From: Solimonas sp. K1W22B-7
GTDB lineage: Bacteria > Pseudomonadota > Gammaproteobacteria > Nevskiales > Nevskiaceae
Assembly (NCBI RefSeq): GCF_003428335.1
Contig: NZ_CP031704.1
Location: forward strand, 2,356,001 to 2,420,000
DNA: 64,000 nt
Direction of reading: 5' to 3'
Part shown: positions 35,591 through 44,399 of the stretch, piece after piece
Position numbering within the stretch: the first letter of the stretch is position 1
How the letters are laid out: each line of letters opens with the position of its first letter
The notes under the pieces: model-generated
The model's database searches: none
Seen by the model: only the letters and a program-made list of their open reading frames with translations
Told to the model about the DNA's origin: nothing
Program-made: the position numbers and the translations under genes

Positions 35591-35908
35591 CTACAGCAGC
35601 AGCCCGGCCGCGCCCAGGGCCTCGCCGATCGAGGCGCGCGGCGGCCAGTACTGCAGGTGGCCGGGCACGGTGATGCCGATGGCGCCGTAAAGGTCCGGCT
35701 GCTCGCGGACCAGGCACAGTGCCACCCGGCCGTCCTCGCCGTAGACCAGCACGGCCGGCGTCTCGCCGGGGATGTAGGTCCAGCGGTGCCAGTAGGGCTT
35801 GAACAGGCGCGGCAGGCGGTTCTTCACCTGCTCGAAGCTGGATGCGAACTCCGCCAGCTCCTGCGCGTTGAAGCGGGTGCCGAGCTGGATCTGTTCGTGG
35901 ATGCCCAT
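35591..35908 (-). CDS. Conserved hypothetical protein
   Basis: A 105-residue soluble protein starting MGIHEQIQLGTRFNAQELAE, with FKPYWHRWTYIPGETPAVLV and GAIGITVPGHLQYWPP. No domain recognised. ATG 35908 has GAGG 6 bp upstream. It lies 7 bp after the CRP-like gene, so it is probably its operon partner. Confidence 0.65.
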   Translation of the reverse strand: MGIHEQIQLGTRFNAQELAEFASSFEQVKNRLPRLFKPYWHRWTYIPGETPAVLVYGEDGRVALCLVREQPDLYGAIGITVPGHLQYWPPRASIGEALGAAGLLL

Positions 35909-35915
35909 GGCGGCC

Positions 35916-36614
35916 TCAGGCGGCATGCATCATGCCGGCCGACTGGCCGTTGTGGATCGTGCCGGCCGCCGGGCCGCCGTGGATGGTGCCGCCCTTCTGG
36001 CCGTTGCGGTAGATCAGGATATTGCGGCCCTGCGAGTGCACGAAGCCCTCGTTCTTGAGCTTCTTGAGCACGCGGCCGGCCATCTCGCGCGAGCAGCCGA
36101 CATGGCGCGCCAGCTCCTGGCGGCTGATGCGCACCACGGTGCCGCTGGGGTGGGGCACGGCATCCGGCTTCTTGCTCAGCTCCAGCAGCGCATGCGTCAG
36201 GCGCCCGGCCACGTCCATGAAGGCGAGGTTGGCGACACGCTGGTTGAGGTCGCGCAGGCGGCAGGCCATCTGGCCCGACAGTTCGAACATGATGTCCGGG
36301 TAATCGCGGACGAAGCGGCGGAAGCCGGCGTAGCTGAACTCGGCGACCAGCGCCTGGCTGCGGGTGCGGACCACCGCGCTGCGCAGGTTGTGCTCGGGGA
36401 ACAGCCCCATTTCACCGAAGAACTCGCCGGGATTGAGGTAGGCCAGGACCACTTCGCGGCCCTCATGGTCCTCCAGCACGACGCTGACCGAGCCTTCCAG
36501 GATCAGGTACAGCGACTGTGGGTCGTCACCCGCGTGGATGACCGTGTGCTTGGCCGGGAAGCTCTTCTTGTGAGCCTGGCAGACGAAAGCCTGTACAGCC
36601 GATTTGTGCAGCAT
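35916..36614 (-). CDS. CRP/Vfr-type cAMP-responsive regulator with a repeat tail
   Basis: A 232-residue transcription factor. The cyclic-nucleotide domain includes LYLILEGSVSVVLEDHEGRE and the phosphate-binding cassette GEFFGEMGLF...RSAVVRT, with the Glu, Arg and Ser used by CRP to bind cAMP. The C-terminal winged HTH (ISRQELARHVGCSREMAGRV) closely follows CRP. After the normal end (ILIYRNG) there is an unusual 27-residue tail with imperfect GTIHxGxxA repeats. The nucleotide cyclase at 2089-4314 is a possible source of ligand. It is divergent from the hybrid kinase gene across 181 bp. Confidence 0.88.
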   Translation of the reverse strand: MLHKSAVQAFVCQAHKKSFPAKHTVIHAGDDPQSLYLILEGSVSVVLEDHEGREVVLAYLNPGEFFGEMGLFPEHNLRSAVVRTRSQALVAEFSYAGFRRFVRDYPDIMFELSGQMACRLRDLNQRVANLAFMDVAGRLTHALLELSKKPDAVPHPSGTVVRISRQELARHVGCSREMAGRVLKKLKNEGFVHSQGRNILIYRNGQKGGTIHGGPAAGTIHNGQSAGMMHAA

Positions 36615-36795
36615 CGCAGAATCTCCCTGATCCCTCAGATGGAGGAAACCTCTGCTTTCCGGCCGAGGAATCCGCTGAACCTGCGCCTGGTGGAGAGGCA
36701 TCCAAGCCATCCCAGAACGCCAGTTCATCCTGATCCCGCGCCGGGTGCGGCACAATTGGCCTGATGGGTGATTCAGGTTGAAGGGGATTAGCCGA

Positions 36796-38634
36796 ATGGC
36801 TAATAGTCGGGAAGAGCGGGGAGGGGTAGCGTTGGACGAATCCAATTTCTCCAGCCGGAGCGCCACGGACTTGGGCATGGCACAACTACCTGTCGACCTG
36901 CGGGAGCGGGACTCCGAACTGCGCTCCCTGCAGGGCGAACTGGTATTGCTGATGGCCCAGCAGGCGCGCCGCATTCCGCTGCAGCGCTACCTGACCAGCG
37001 TGCTGATGGCGGTGCTGCTGTGCTTCTACGTCAACCCGCTGCTGCCGCTGCTGTGGCTGGTGGCGGTGGTCGCGGTGGTGGCCATGCGCACCCACACGGT
37101 GCTGCTGCTGCCCGAGGACCGCAGCCGCAGCGACGAGCGCAAGCTCGGCCTCGCCGCCGCCCTGTTCTGGGCCAGCGGCGCGGTGCAGGCCCTGGTGGTG
37201 CTGTTCTTCCCCGTGGTGCCGGTGCTGATCGGCGCCATCGTCACGATCTACGTCGTCGGCGTCTGCTCGGCCACGATCCAGTCCACCGCCGGCTATCGCC
37301 GCATCTGCCTGCCCTACGTGCTGGTGATGATGGGGCCGGTGGGCCTGGTCTGGACGCTGACCACCGTGGGCGACGTCGGTGTGGTCGAGCGGATGCTGTT
37401 CGCCGGCCTGATCCTGGTCTACATCACCACCATGCTGAGCCATGCCCGTGGCGTCTTTGGAGTGTTCATGGAGTCGTACAACATCCGCCAGCAGCGCGAG
37501 GACCTGAACCGCAAGCTGCGCTCCGCCCTGGGCAACGCCGAGACCGCCAACCGCGCCAAGACGCGCTTCCTGGCCTCCGCCAGCCACGACCTGCGCCAGC
37601 CGATCCATGCGCTGTCGCTGTTCAGCGGATCGCTGCTGCTGCGGCCGATGGATGCGCGCACCAGTGCCATCGCCGAGCAGATCGACAAGGCGGTCAAGTC
37701 GCTGGCCTCGCAGCTCGACGCGCTGCTCGACATCTCGCGCCTGGATGCCGGCGTGATCGAGCGTTCCATCTCCAGCATCGACCTGTCGGCGCTGCTGGCA
37801 CAGTTGATGGAGGAGTTCCAGCCGCAGGCCGAACGCAAGGGCCTGCGCCTGACCTGGCATGGCCCTGCCGGCGGCCAGGTACGCAGCGACCCGATGCTGC
37901 TGCAGCGCATCCTGCGCAACCTGCTGTCCAACGCGATCAAGTACACCGACAGCGGCCGTGTCGAGCTGGTGGTGGAGCCGCGCGGCGACAAGATCCGCAT
38001 CGGCGTCGCCGACACCGGCCCCGGCATCCCCGAGGCTGAACAGGAGCGCATCTTCGAAGAGTTCTACCAGCTGCAGAACCCGGAGCGCGACCGCAGCAAG
38101 GGCCTGGGCCTGGGCCTTGCGATCGTGCGCCGCCTGACCGAGCTGCTCGACATCGAGCTGCTGCTCAGCTCGGCGCCGGGCAGCGGCAGCTGCTTTTCGG
38201 TCGATATCCCGGTCGCGCGCAGCGAGGGCAAGCCGGTCGTGGCGCCGGAGCCACAGGCCGGCCCGTCGTGGCGTCATATCCAGGTGCTGGTGATCGACGA
38301 CGAGGAGGCCATCCGCCTGGGCATGCAGACTTTGCTGGAGGAAATGGGCTTCAGCGTCGCCGTCGCTTCCTCCACCGAGGCGGCGATCGACCAGGCGCGC
38401 CGCTTCCAGCCCTCCATCGTGCTGGCCGACTTCCGCCTCTGCGGCCAGGACAACGGCATCCTCGCGATCCGCTCCCTGCGCATGGTCTGGCCGGAACTGC
38501 CGGCGCTGCTGATCAGTGGCGACACCGCGCCCGACCGTCTGCGCGAGGCGCGCGACGCCGGCGTCGAGTTGCTGCACAAGCCGGTCAATGCCACCGCCCT
38601 GCGGGAATCGATCCTCAAGGCCGTCAACGAATGA
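36796..38634 (+). CDS. Hybrid sensor histidine kinase with C-terminal receiver
   Basis: A 612-residue membrane kinase. About six membrane helices (residues ~58-220) form the sensor; no periplasmic domain is evident. The HisKA box FLASASHDLRQPIHALSLFS places the phospho-His at 264. The ATPase domain shows NLLSNAIKYTD (N box), ADTGPGIPE (G1) and KGLGLGLAIVRRL (G2). A receiver follows with VIDDEEA, phospho-Asp 545 (VLADFRLCG) and HKPV. ATG 36796 has AAGGGGA upstream. The stop overlaps the 38631 gene (ATGA). The LuxR-type regulator at 44388 is the likely output partner (inference). Confidence 0.93.
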   Translation: MANSREERGGVALDESNFSSRSATDLGMAQLPVDLRERDSELRSLQGELVLLMAQQARRIPLQRYLTSVLMAVLLCFYVNPLLPLLWLVAVVAVVAMRTHTVLLLPEDRSRSDERKLGLAAALFWASGAVQALVVLFFPVVPVLIGAIVTIYVVGVCSATIQSTAGYRRICLPYVLVMMGPVGLVWTLTTVGDVGVVERMLFAGLILVYITTMLSHARGVFGVFMESYNIRQQREDLNRKLRSALGNAETANRAKTRFLASASHDLRQPIHALSLFSGSLLLRPMDARTSAIAEQIDKAVKSLASQLDALLDISRLDAGVIERSISSIDLSALLAQLMEEFQPQAERKGLRLTWHGPAGGQVRSDPMLLQRILRNLLSNAIKYTDSGRVELVVEPRGDKIRIGVADTGPGIPEAEQERIFEEFYQLQNPERDRSKGLGLGLAIVRRLTELLDIELLLSSAPGSGSCFSVDIPVARSEGKPVVAPEPQAGPSWRHIQVLVIDDEEAIRLGMQTLLEEMGFSVAVASSTEAAIDQARRFQPSIVLADFRLCGQDNGILAIRSLRMVWPELPALLISGDTAPDRLREARDAGVELLHKPVNATALRESILKAVNE

Positions 38635-41600
38635 CGCCGGGCCAGGCCCAGCCCAGCGACCGCACGACCCGCTGGCTGTCGCGCGAATTCGCCGAGCTGC
38701 TGGCCGACCCGCAGAAGTGCCGGCCGCAGCCGGCCCTGGAGCCGGCCTACGACCTGGTGATCGTCGGCAGCGGCTACGGTGGCGCGATCGCCGCCGCCGA
38801 ACTCGCCGGAAGCAGCGAGAACGGTCGCCCGCTGCGCATCTGCGTGCTGGAGCGCGGCCGCGAATACCTGCCGGGTGCGTTTCCCTCGCAGCTCTCCGAA
38901 TTGCCCACCCAGTTGCGCGGCAGCTTCGGCGGCAAGACCAAGGGCGGCGAGGGCCTGTTCGACATTCGCGGTGGCCGCGACATCGGCCTGCTGGTGGCCA
39001 ACGGCCTGGGCGGCGGCTCGCTGATCAACGCCGGAGTCATGGAGACGCCGCGTCAGGAGGTCTTCGACCGGCGCTGGCCGCCGGCGCTGCGCGATCGCAC
39101 GGCGCTGGAACCGTACTATGCCGAGGCCAAGGCCTTGCTGGGCGCGGCCCACGACGGCGTCGACAACCGGATCGACGGCCATGTGCAGCTGCGCGGTGAG
39201 CCGCTGGCCAAGACCCGCGTGCTCGGCATCATGGGCCGCTCGGCCTTCCGCGAGGCCGCCATCACGGTCGCCCTGAGCGACCGCCGCAACGCCGAGGGCG
39301 TGGAGCTGAAGGCCTGCAAGCTCTGCGGCGACTGCGCCACCGGCTGCAACTACGGCGCCAAGGAATCGCTGGACACCAACCTGCTGGTGCGCGCCGCCCG
39401 GCGCGGCACGGACATCTGGTGCGGCGCCACCGTATTGCGCCTGCAGCGCCCCGCGCCGGGGGTGGATGCCTGGAGCCTGGAACTGGTCCACACCGACGAG
39501 AAGCTGCGTCTGCAGGATGCGGGGCCGCGCTGGCTGACGGCACGCCGCGTGATCCTGGCGGCCGGTGCGCTGGGCTCCAGCGAAATCCTGCTGCGCACCA
39601 ACCGGCGCGAGGCCGGTCTGTCGTTCTCGCCGCTGCTGGGCCAGCGTTTCTCCGGCAACGGTGATCTCATCGCCTTCGGCTATGACTACGGCCCGCAGGG
39701 CCAGGCCAATGCCGTCGCCGACGAGGACCAGCCGCCGCAGCAACGCCGCGTCGGTCCCACCATCACCGGCGTCATCGATGCAACGGTGGACGCCGCGCCG
39801 GGCCTGGCCGCGCAGCGCATCGTGGTGGAGGAACTGGCCGTGCCCGGCTCGCTGCGCCGCGCCGCCGAGGAAGCGATCACCACCGCCAACACCCTGCACG
39901 AGCTGGGCTGCTTCGACGACCGCCCGCACCAGGACGGCCATCCCGCGGACGATCCCTACGCCGTGCACCGCGAGCGCATCCGCCACATGTCGGTGTTTGC
40001 CGCCATGGGCGACGACGGCGCCGATGGCAGCCTCTGCCTCGAGGGCGAGGTGGAGTCGCAGCAGGGCGACGGCCATGTCGCCGTGGTCTGGCCGGGCCTG
40101 CCGCAGCGCCCGCTGTTCGACGCGCAGCTGCGCAAGATCGACAGCATGCGCTCTGCGGCGGGCTTCGGCGGCCGCACCATTCCCAACCCCCTGTGGCGCT
40201 TCCTGCCGGAGTCGATGGCCTTCCTGGTGCAGAACGAGCGCGGGCCGCTGGCCAGCGTGCACCCGCTGGGTGGCTGTCCCATGGGCGACAGCGCTGCGCA
40301 GGGCGTGGTGGACGACTGCGGCCGCGTGTTCGACCCGGCCCGCGCCGGCGCGGAGCAGCCCTGGCACCAGGGCCTGGTGGTGCTCGATGGTGCGATCCTG
40401 CCCTCGGCACTGGCCACCAACCCGGCATTGACGATCGCCGCCGTCGCGCTGCGCGCGGTGCGCCTGCTGCGCCAGGACTGGGGCTGGACCGCAGCCGCGC
40501 CGGACCTGCCCGTACCGGTGCAGCGACCGCAGCTGATGGATGTCGAGCAGGCCATCATCGCGCGCGCCGCCGAGCCGCGGCCGGCCACGATGATCGGCGT
40601 CAGCGAACGCCTCGCCGGTCCAGTGGACCTGCGCGATGCACAGGGGCAGCTCCGCCAATGCTGGGTGGAGCTGACGCTGGGCTATGCACCGCTGGCGCTG
40701 GAACGGCTGTTCCGCCCTGACGCACAGGGGCGCCTGAGTGCCGCGCAGCTGACCGTGGGCGAGGGCAGCGAGGCGACCTTGCGAGTGTTCGCGCTGGCCG
40801 ACTGGCGGCGCCTGCAGTGCCTCACCTTGTCCCTTGAAGAGCGCCAGCGCGAGGAGGCGCGCGTGGCGCGCAGCTATCGCGTAACCGGCACGCTCACGGT
40901 GATGGAGCGCGAGGCTACCGGCGTGGCGCGGCGCACGGCCCGCGGCGCCTGGGCCTGGCTGCGCAACCGCGGCCTGCGCGACAGCACGCAGGGGCTCATC
41001 GAATGGGCGCACAAGGCCGCCGCCGGCGACCGCAGCGACGGCCCCGGCCCGGTGGAGCGCGTCCGCGGCATGCTGCAACTGGCCAGCCATGCCGGCGAAC
41101 GCCGTCGCTTCGACTACCGCTTGCGCATCGTCGAGCAACTGCCGTGTGAACCGGGTGCTACTGCCTTCGACGCTCCCGCCGGCTTCGTCGGCGGCGACAT
41201 CCGCGGGCACAAGCACATCAGCTATGGCCGGCCCAGCAATCCCTGGCGCCAGCTGCAGGAGCTGTCGCTGAGCGAACTGGCCGGTCCGCTGGAGGGACCG
41301 CGGCTGCTGAGCCTGGATCCGCAGTACCTGGCGGCGCGCGGACGGCCGCTGATGCGCATCGAGTCGCAGCGCGACCACATCGAGGCACTGGCCGACTTCG
41401 TATCCCTGGCCGGCTACTTCTCGCGCATGCTGCTGACGATCCACATCTGGAACCTGCGCAAGCCGGACAAGGTGAAGCACCGCGAGGTGCAGCGCCTGCC
41501 TGGCAAGCTGCCCGGCCTGCCGGCGCCGGAAATTCACTGGATCGAGCTCGGCGAGGCCGACGGCTCGCCGCTGCGCCTGCGCCTGGCGCGCTACCGCCGC

Positions 41601-44399
41601 GATCCGCGGGCCACGCCGGCGGCCAGCGGTCCCGTACCTGCTCCGGCACCTGTCCTGCTGATCCACGGCTACAGCGCCAGCGGCACCAGCTATGCCCATC
41701 CGGCGCTACGCCCGAGCCTGGCGGCTTGCCTGGCCGACTGCGGGCGCGACGTCTGGGTGGCGGACCTGCGCAGCAGCGCCGGTTTCCCCAGCGCCTGCCT
41801 GCCGTGGAGCTTCGAGCAGGTGGCGCTGAACGACATCCCGGCGGCGGTGGACTACATCTGGTGGCGCAGCGGCCAGCAGCCCCTGGACGTCGTCGCCCAC
41901 TGCATGGGCGCGGTGATGTTCAGCCAGGCGGTGCTGTCCGCCGGCAAGACGCCGCAGGAGATCACCCGCCTGCTGCGGCCGCGTGCAAGCTCCACGGACT
42001 GCGGTCCCGATCGCTACGCCGTGCAGCGCAAGGCGCTGCCGGGGCGCCTGCGCCGCGTCGTGCTGTCGCAGAACGGACCGGTGATGGTGATGAGCCAGCA
42101 GAACATCTTCCGCGGCTACGTCATGTCCTACCTGGAGCAGATGTTCGGGCCGCTGCGCTACGCGTTCCGCCCTGAGCCGGGCGAGGGCCTGGGCATGGAG
42201 CTGCTGGACCGCTTCCTCGGTAGCCTGCCGTACCCCGACGAGGAACTGCTGCTGGAGAACCCCTGGCAGCCCTGGAAGCGCACCGAGCACCTGGCGACAC
42301 GGCACCGCATGGACGCGATCTACGGCCGCACTTTCTCGCTGGGCGCGCTCAGCCCCGAGGTGCTGGAGCATATCGACGACCTGTTCGGGCCGCTGAATCT
42401 CGACACCGTTGCCCAGGTCATCCATTTCTCGCAGCAGCAGACCATCACCGACCGCAGCGGCCGCAACCGCTTCGTGTCGCGCGACTCGCTGCAGGCACAC
42501 TGGAACTTCAAGACGCTGGCGCTGCACGGCCAGGACAACGGCCTGTCCGACGTGGCCACGGCCTACCGTGCCGAGGCCGTGCTGCTCGGCGCCGGCTGCC
42601 ACGTCGAGCGCCGCGTAATGCCGCACATGGGCCATCAGGATTCCCTGATCGGGCGCGACGCGGCGCAGACCTGCGCGGTGATCCGCGACTTCCTCGACGC
42701 GCCACCGGATCACCCGCGCTTCCGCCAGCACCAGGCGCCGCGGGTCTACACCGCCGAGGTGCCCTGGCTGGGGCCGATGCTCAACCGCCAGGAGGATGGC
42801 TCGCTGCTGCTCGGCATCGGCGCCAGCCCGCAGCTGGGCCGCCCGGAGGCGCTGTGCCTGTTGCCGGTGGAGCGCGACGCCGAGGGCCGCTGGTGCTATG
42901 AGGCCTTGATGCAAGGCCTTGGACTGGGACCGGAAGACACCCTCTGGCGGCCCGGCGACACCGACACCGACTGGTTCGCGCGGCCGCTGCCGGACTGGGC
43001 GCGCGATGGCCGGGTGCGGCGCCTGCTGGTGCTGCCGGTCTACCCGCAGCCGGCCTGCATGAGCCTGCGCGGATTCGATCCGGGCGACAGCAATGCCGCG
43101 CAGCGCCTGTGGCGACGGCACGCGTCGCAACTGCCGCGCGCGACCGATTCGGCGATGGCGGCGGCGATCGAGCGCGCGGTCGACGGCATCAACCGCAATC
43201 CCGGAGCGAGTCCGCCGGGCCTGCTGCGCCTGCCGGGCCCGGCACCGGCCGGCCTGCGCCTGGCGCTGGGCAGCTGCCTGTATCCGCCGGGTATCCTCAA
43301 TGAACGCCCGGCCTATCGTGCCTGGGACCTGCTCAACCAGCGCCTCGACCGGCGCGAACGCGATCCGCTGCGGCCCGACCTGCTGGTGCTCACCGGCGAC
43401 CAGATCTATGCCGACGCCACCGCCGGCATGTTCGACCCGACCCTGGCCGACGACCGTTACCGCAAGCCCTACGAGACCTGGCTGCGCAACCGCAGCGTGC
43501 GGCGCGTGCTGGGACGCGTGCCGCTGCTGACGCTGCCCGACGACCACGAGCTGGACGACAACTGGGCGCCGCTGCCGGCCGAGGCCTCCGATGCGGCGCG
43601 GGCGCGCAACCGCGAACTGCAGGAGCGCGGCCTGCGTGCCTTCCTGCGCTATCAGCGCCTGCAGTGGACCGCGACTGCCGAGGAGACGCTGGCGCAGCCG
43701 CTGTGGCGCGCGCTGGAAGTGCAGGGCGTTCCGCTGTTCCTGCTCGACACCCGCAGCCGGCGCAGCGGGCGCGGACCGGGGAGCGAGCAGTCGCTGCTCG
43801 GCCAGGCGCAGTGGCAGGCGCTGCGGACCTGGTTGCTGGCGCAGCCGCAGGATTGCCCGAAGCTGATCGTCTCGCCCTCGGTACTGTTGCCGCGGCATCG
43901 CTACGCCATGCCGGCGCGACTGGCCTTCGGGCAGGAGGACCGCAGTAACCGCGCCAGCTGCCGTTCCGATGGCTGGGACGGCTATCCCGGCGACCTGTTC
44001 ACCCTGCTGGACCTGATCGGAGCGAGCGGCCTGCGCGGCCTGGTGTTCCTGTCCGGCGACGAGCACCTGGGCCTGTTCACCCGGGCGCGGCTGCGGCGTC
44101 CCGACGGCAGCGGCGAAGTGCTGCTGCATTCGATCCACTCGGCAGGACTCAACACGCCCTACCGCTTCGCCAACGCCGATCCCGCCGAGCTGGCGCTGCA
44201 GGAAACCCTGCGCTTCCAGGGCGCTTCCGGAGAATGGGAGTGCGAGGTCGACAGCCAGGTCTTCGAGGGCGCGGGGTTCACCCTGCTGTCGCTGCAGCGG
44301 CAGGCCGATGAGGGCTGGCGGCTGCATTGCCGCTTCGACACCGACGAGCCCGCCGCGATGCCGCGCGAGCGCGGCGTCGACGTCGTCCTAGATCTTTAG
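38631..44399 (+). CDS. Giant fusion: GMC oxidoreductase + alpha/beta hydrolase + PhoD-type phosphatase
   Basis: A 1922-residue multidomain protein. Residues ~38-620: GMC flavoenzyme of the cholesterol-oxidase branch, with FAD motif VIVGSGYGG (46-51), Cys cluster CKLCGDCATGC (C229, C232, C235, C239), VHPLGGCPMG (H544) and TNPALTIAA (N597). ~620-1000: linker with GFVGGDIRGHKHISYGRPSN. ~1005-1375: alpha/beta hydrolase with LLIHGYSASG, nucleophile elbow AHCMGA (C1091), D1302 and H1335. ~1540-1922: PhoD-like metallophosphatase with LALGSC (C1549), LTGDQIYAD, LPDDHELDD and SGDEHLGL. No signal peptide. The ATG overlaps the kinase stop; the frame is open earlier but only as an antiphase shadow of the kinase. 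Function unknown; a lipid or sterol-ester substrate is inferred. Confidence 0.9.
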   Translation: MTPGQAQPSDRTTRWLSREFAELLADPQKCRPQPALEPAYDLVIVGSGYGGAIAAAELAGSSENGRPLRICVLERGREYLPGAFPSQLSELPTQLRGSFGGKTKGGEGLFDIRGGRDIGLLVANGLGGGSLINAGVMETPRQEVFDRRWPPALRDRTALEPYYAEAKALLGAAHDGVDNRIDGHVQLRGEPLAKTRVLGIMGRSAFREAAITVALSDRRNAEGVELKACKLCGDCATGCNYGAKESLDTNLLVRAARRGTDIWCGATVLRLQRPAPGVDAWSLELVHTDEKLRLQDAGPRWLTARRVILAAGALGSSEILLRTNRREAGLSFSPLLGQRFSGNGDLIAFGYDYGPQGQANAVADEDQPPQQRRVGPTITGVIDATVDAAPGLAAQRIVVEELAVPGSLRRAAEEAITTANTLHELGCFDDRPHQDGHPADDPYAVHRERIRHMSVFAAMGDDGADGSLCLEGEVESQQGDGHVAVVWPGLPQRPLFDAQLRKIDSMRSAAGFGGRTIPNPLWRFLPESMAFLVQNERGPLASVHPLGGCPMGDSAAQGVVDDCGRVFDPARAGAEQPWHQGLVVLDGAILPSALATNPALTIAAVALRAVRLLRQDWGWTAAAPDLPVPVQRPQLMDVEQAIIARAAEPRPATMIGVSERLAGPVDLRDAQGQLRQCWVELTLGYAPLALERLFRPDAQGRLSAAQLTVGEGSEATLRVFALADWRRLQCLTLSLEERQREEARVARSYRVTGTLTVMEREATGVARRTARGAWAWLRNRGLRDSTQGLIEWAHKAAAGDRSDGPGPVERVRGMLQLASHAGERRRFDYRLRIVEQLPCEPGATAFDAPAGFVGGDIRGHKHISYGRPSNPWRQLQELSLSELAGPLEGPRLLSLDPQYLAARGRPLMRIESQRDHIEALADFVSLAGYFSRMLLTIHIWNLRKPDKVKHREVQRLPGKLPGLPAPEIHWIELGEADGSPLRLRLARYRRDPRATPAASGPVPAPAPVLLIHGYSASGTSYAHPALRPSLAACLADCGRDVWVADLRSSAGFPSACLPWSFEQVALNDIPAAVDYIWWRSGQQPLDVVAHCMGAVMFSQAVLSAGKTPQEITRLLRPRASSTDCGPDRYAVQRKALPGRLRRVVLSQNGPVMVMSQQNIFRGYVMSYLEQMFGPLRYAFRPEPGEGLGMELLDRFLGSLPYPDEELLLENPWQPWKRTEHLATRHRMDAIYGRTFSLGALSPEVLEHIDDLFGPLNLDTVAQVIHFSQQQTITDRSGRNRFVSRDSLQAHWNFKTLALHGQDNGLSDVATAYRAEAVLLGAGCHVERRVMPHMGHQDSLIGRDAAQTCAVIRDFLDAPPDHPRFRQHQAPRVYTAEVPWLGPMLNRQEDGSLLLGIGASPQLGRPEALCLLPVERDAEGRWCYEALMQGLGLGPEDTLWRPGDTDTDWFARPLPDWARDGRVRRLLVLPVYPQPACMSLRGFDPGDSNAAQRLWRRHASQLPRATDSAMAAAIERAVDGINRNPGASPPGLLRLPGPAPAGLRLALGSCLYPPGILNERPAYRAWDLLNQRLDRRERDPLRPDLLVLTGDQIYADATAGMFDPTLADDRYRKPYETWLRNRSVRRVLGRVPLLTLPDDHELDDNWAPLPAEASDAARARNRELQERGLRAFLRYQRLQWTATAEETLAQPLWRALEVQGVPLFLLDTRSRRSGRGPGSEQSLLGQAQWQALRTWLLAQPQDCPKLIVSPSVLLPRHRYAMPARLAFGQEDRSNRASCRSDGWDGYPGDLFTLLDLIGASGLRGLVFLSGDEHLGLFTRARLRRPDGSGEVLLHSIHSAGLNTPYRFANADPAELALQETLRFQGASGEWECEVDSQVFEGAGFTLLSLQRQADEGWRLHCRFDTDEPAAMPRERGVDVVLDL

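Noticed and set aside
38268-38630. Possible 121-residue N-terminal extension of the giant fusion protein
   Set aside because: The extension is the kinase receiver domain read in another frame; ATG 38631 with a 4-bp overlap is the natural start.
38274-41699. An 1141-codon open frame antisense to the kinase and fusion genes
   Set aside because: No recognisable domain; both sense genes have full motif sets.
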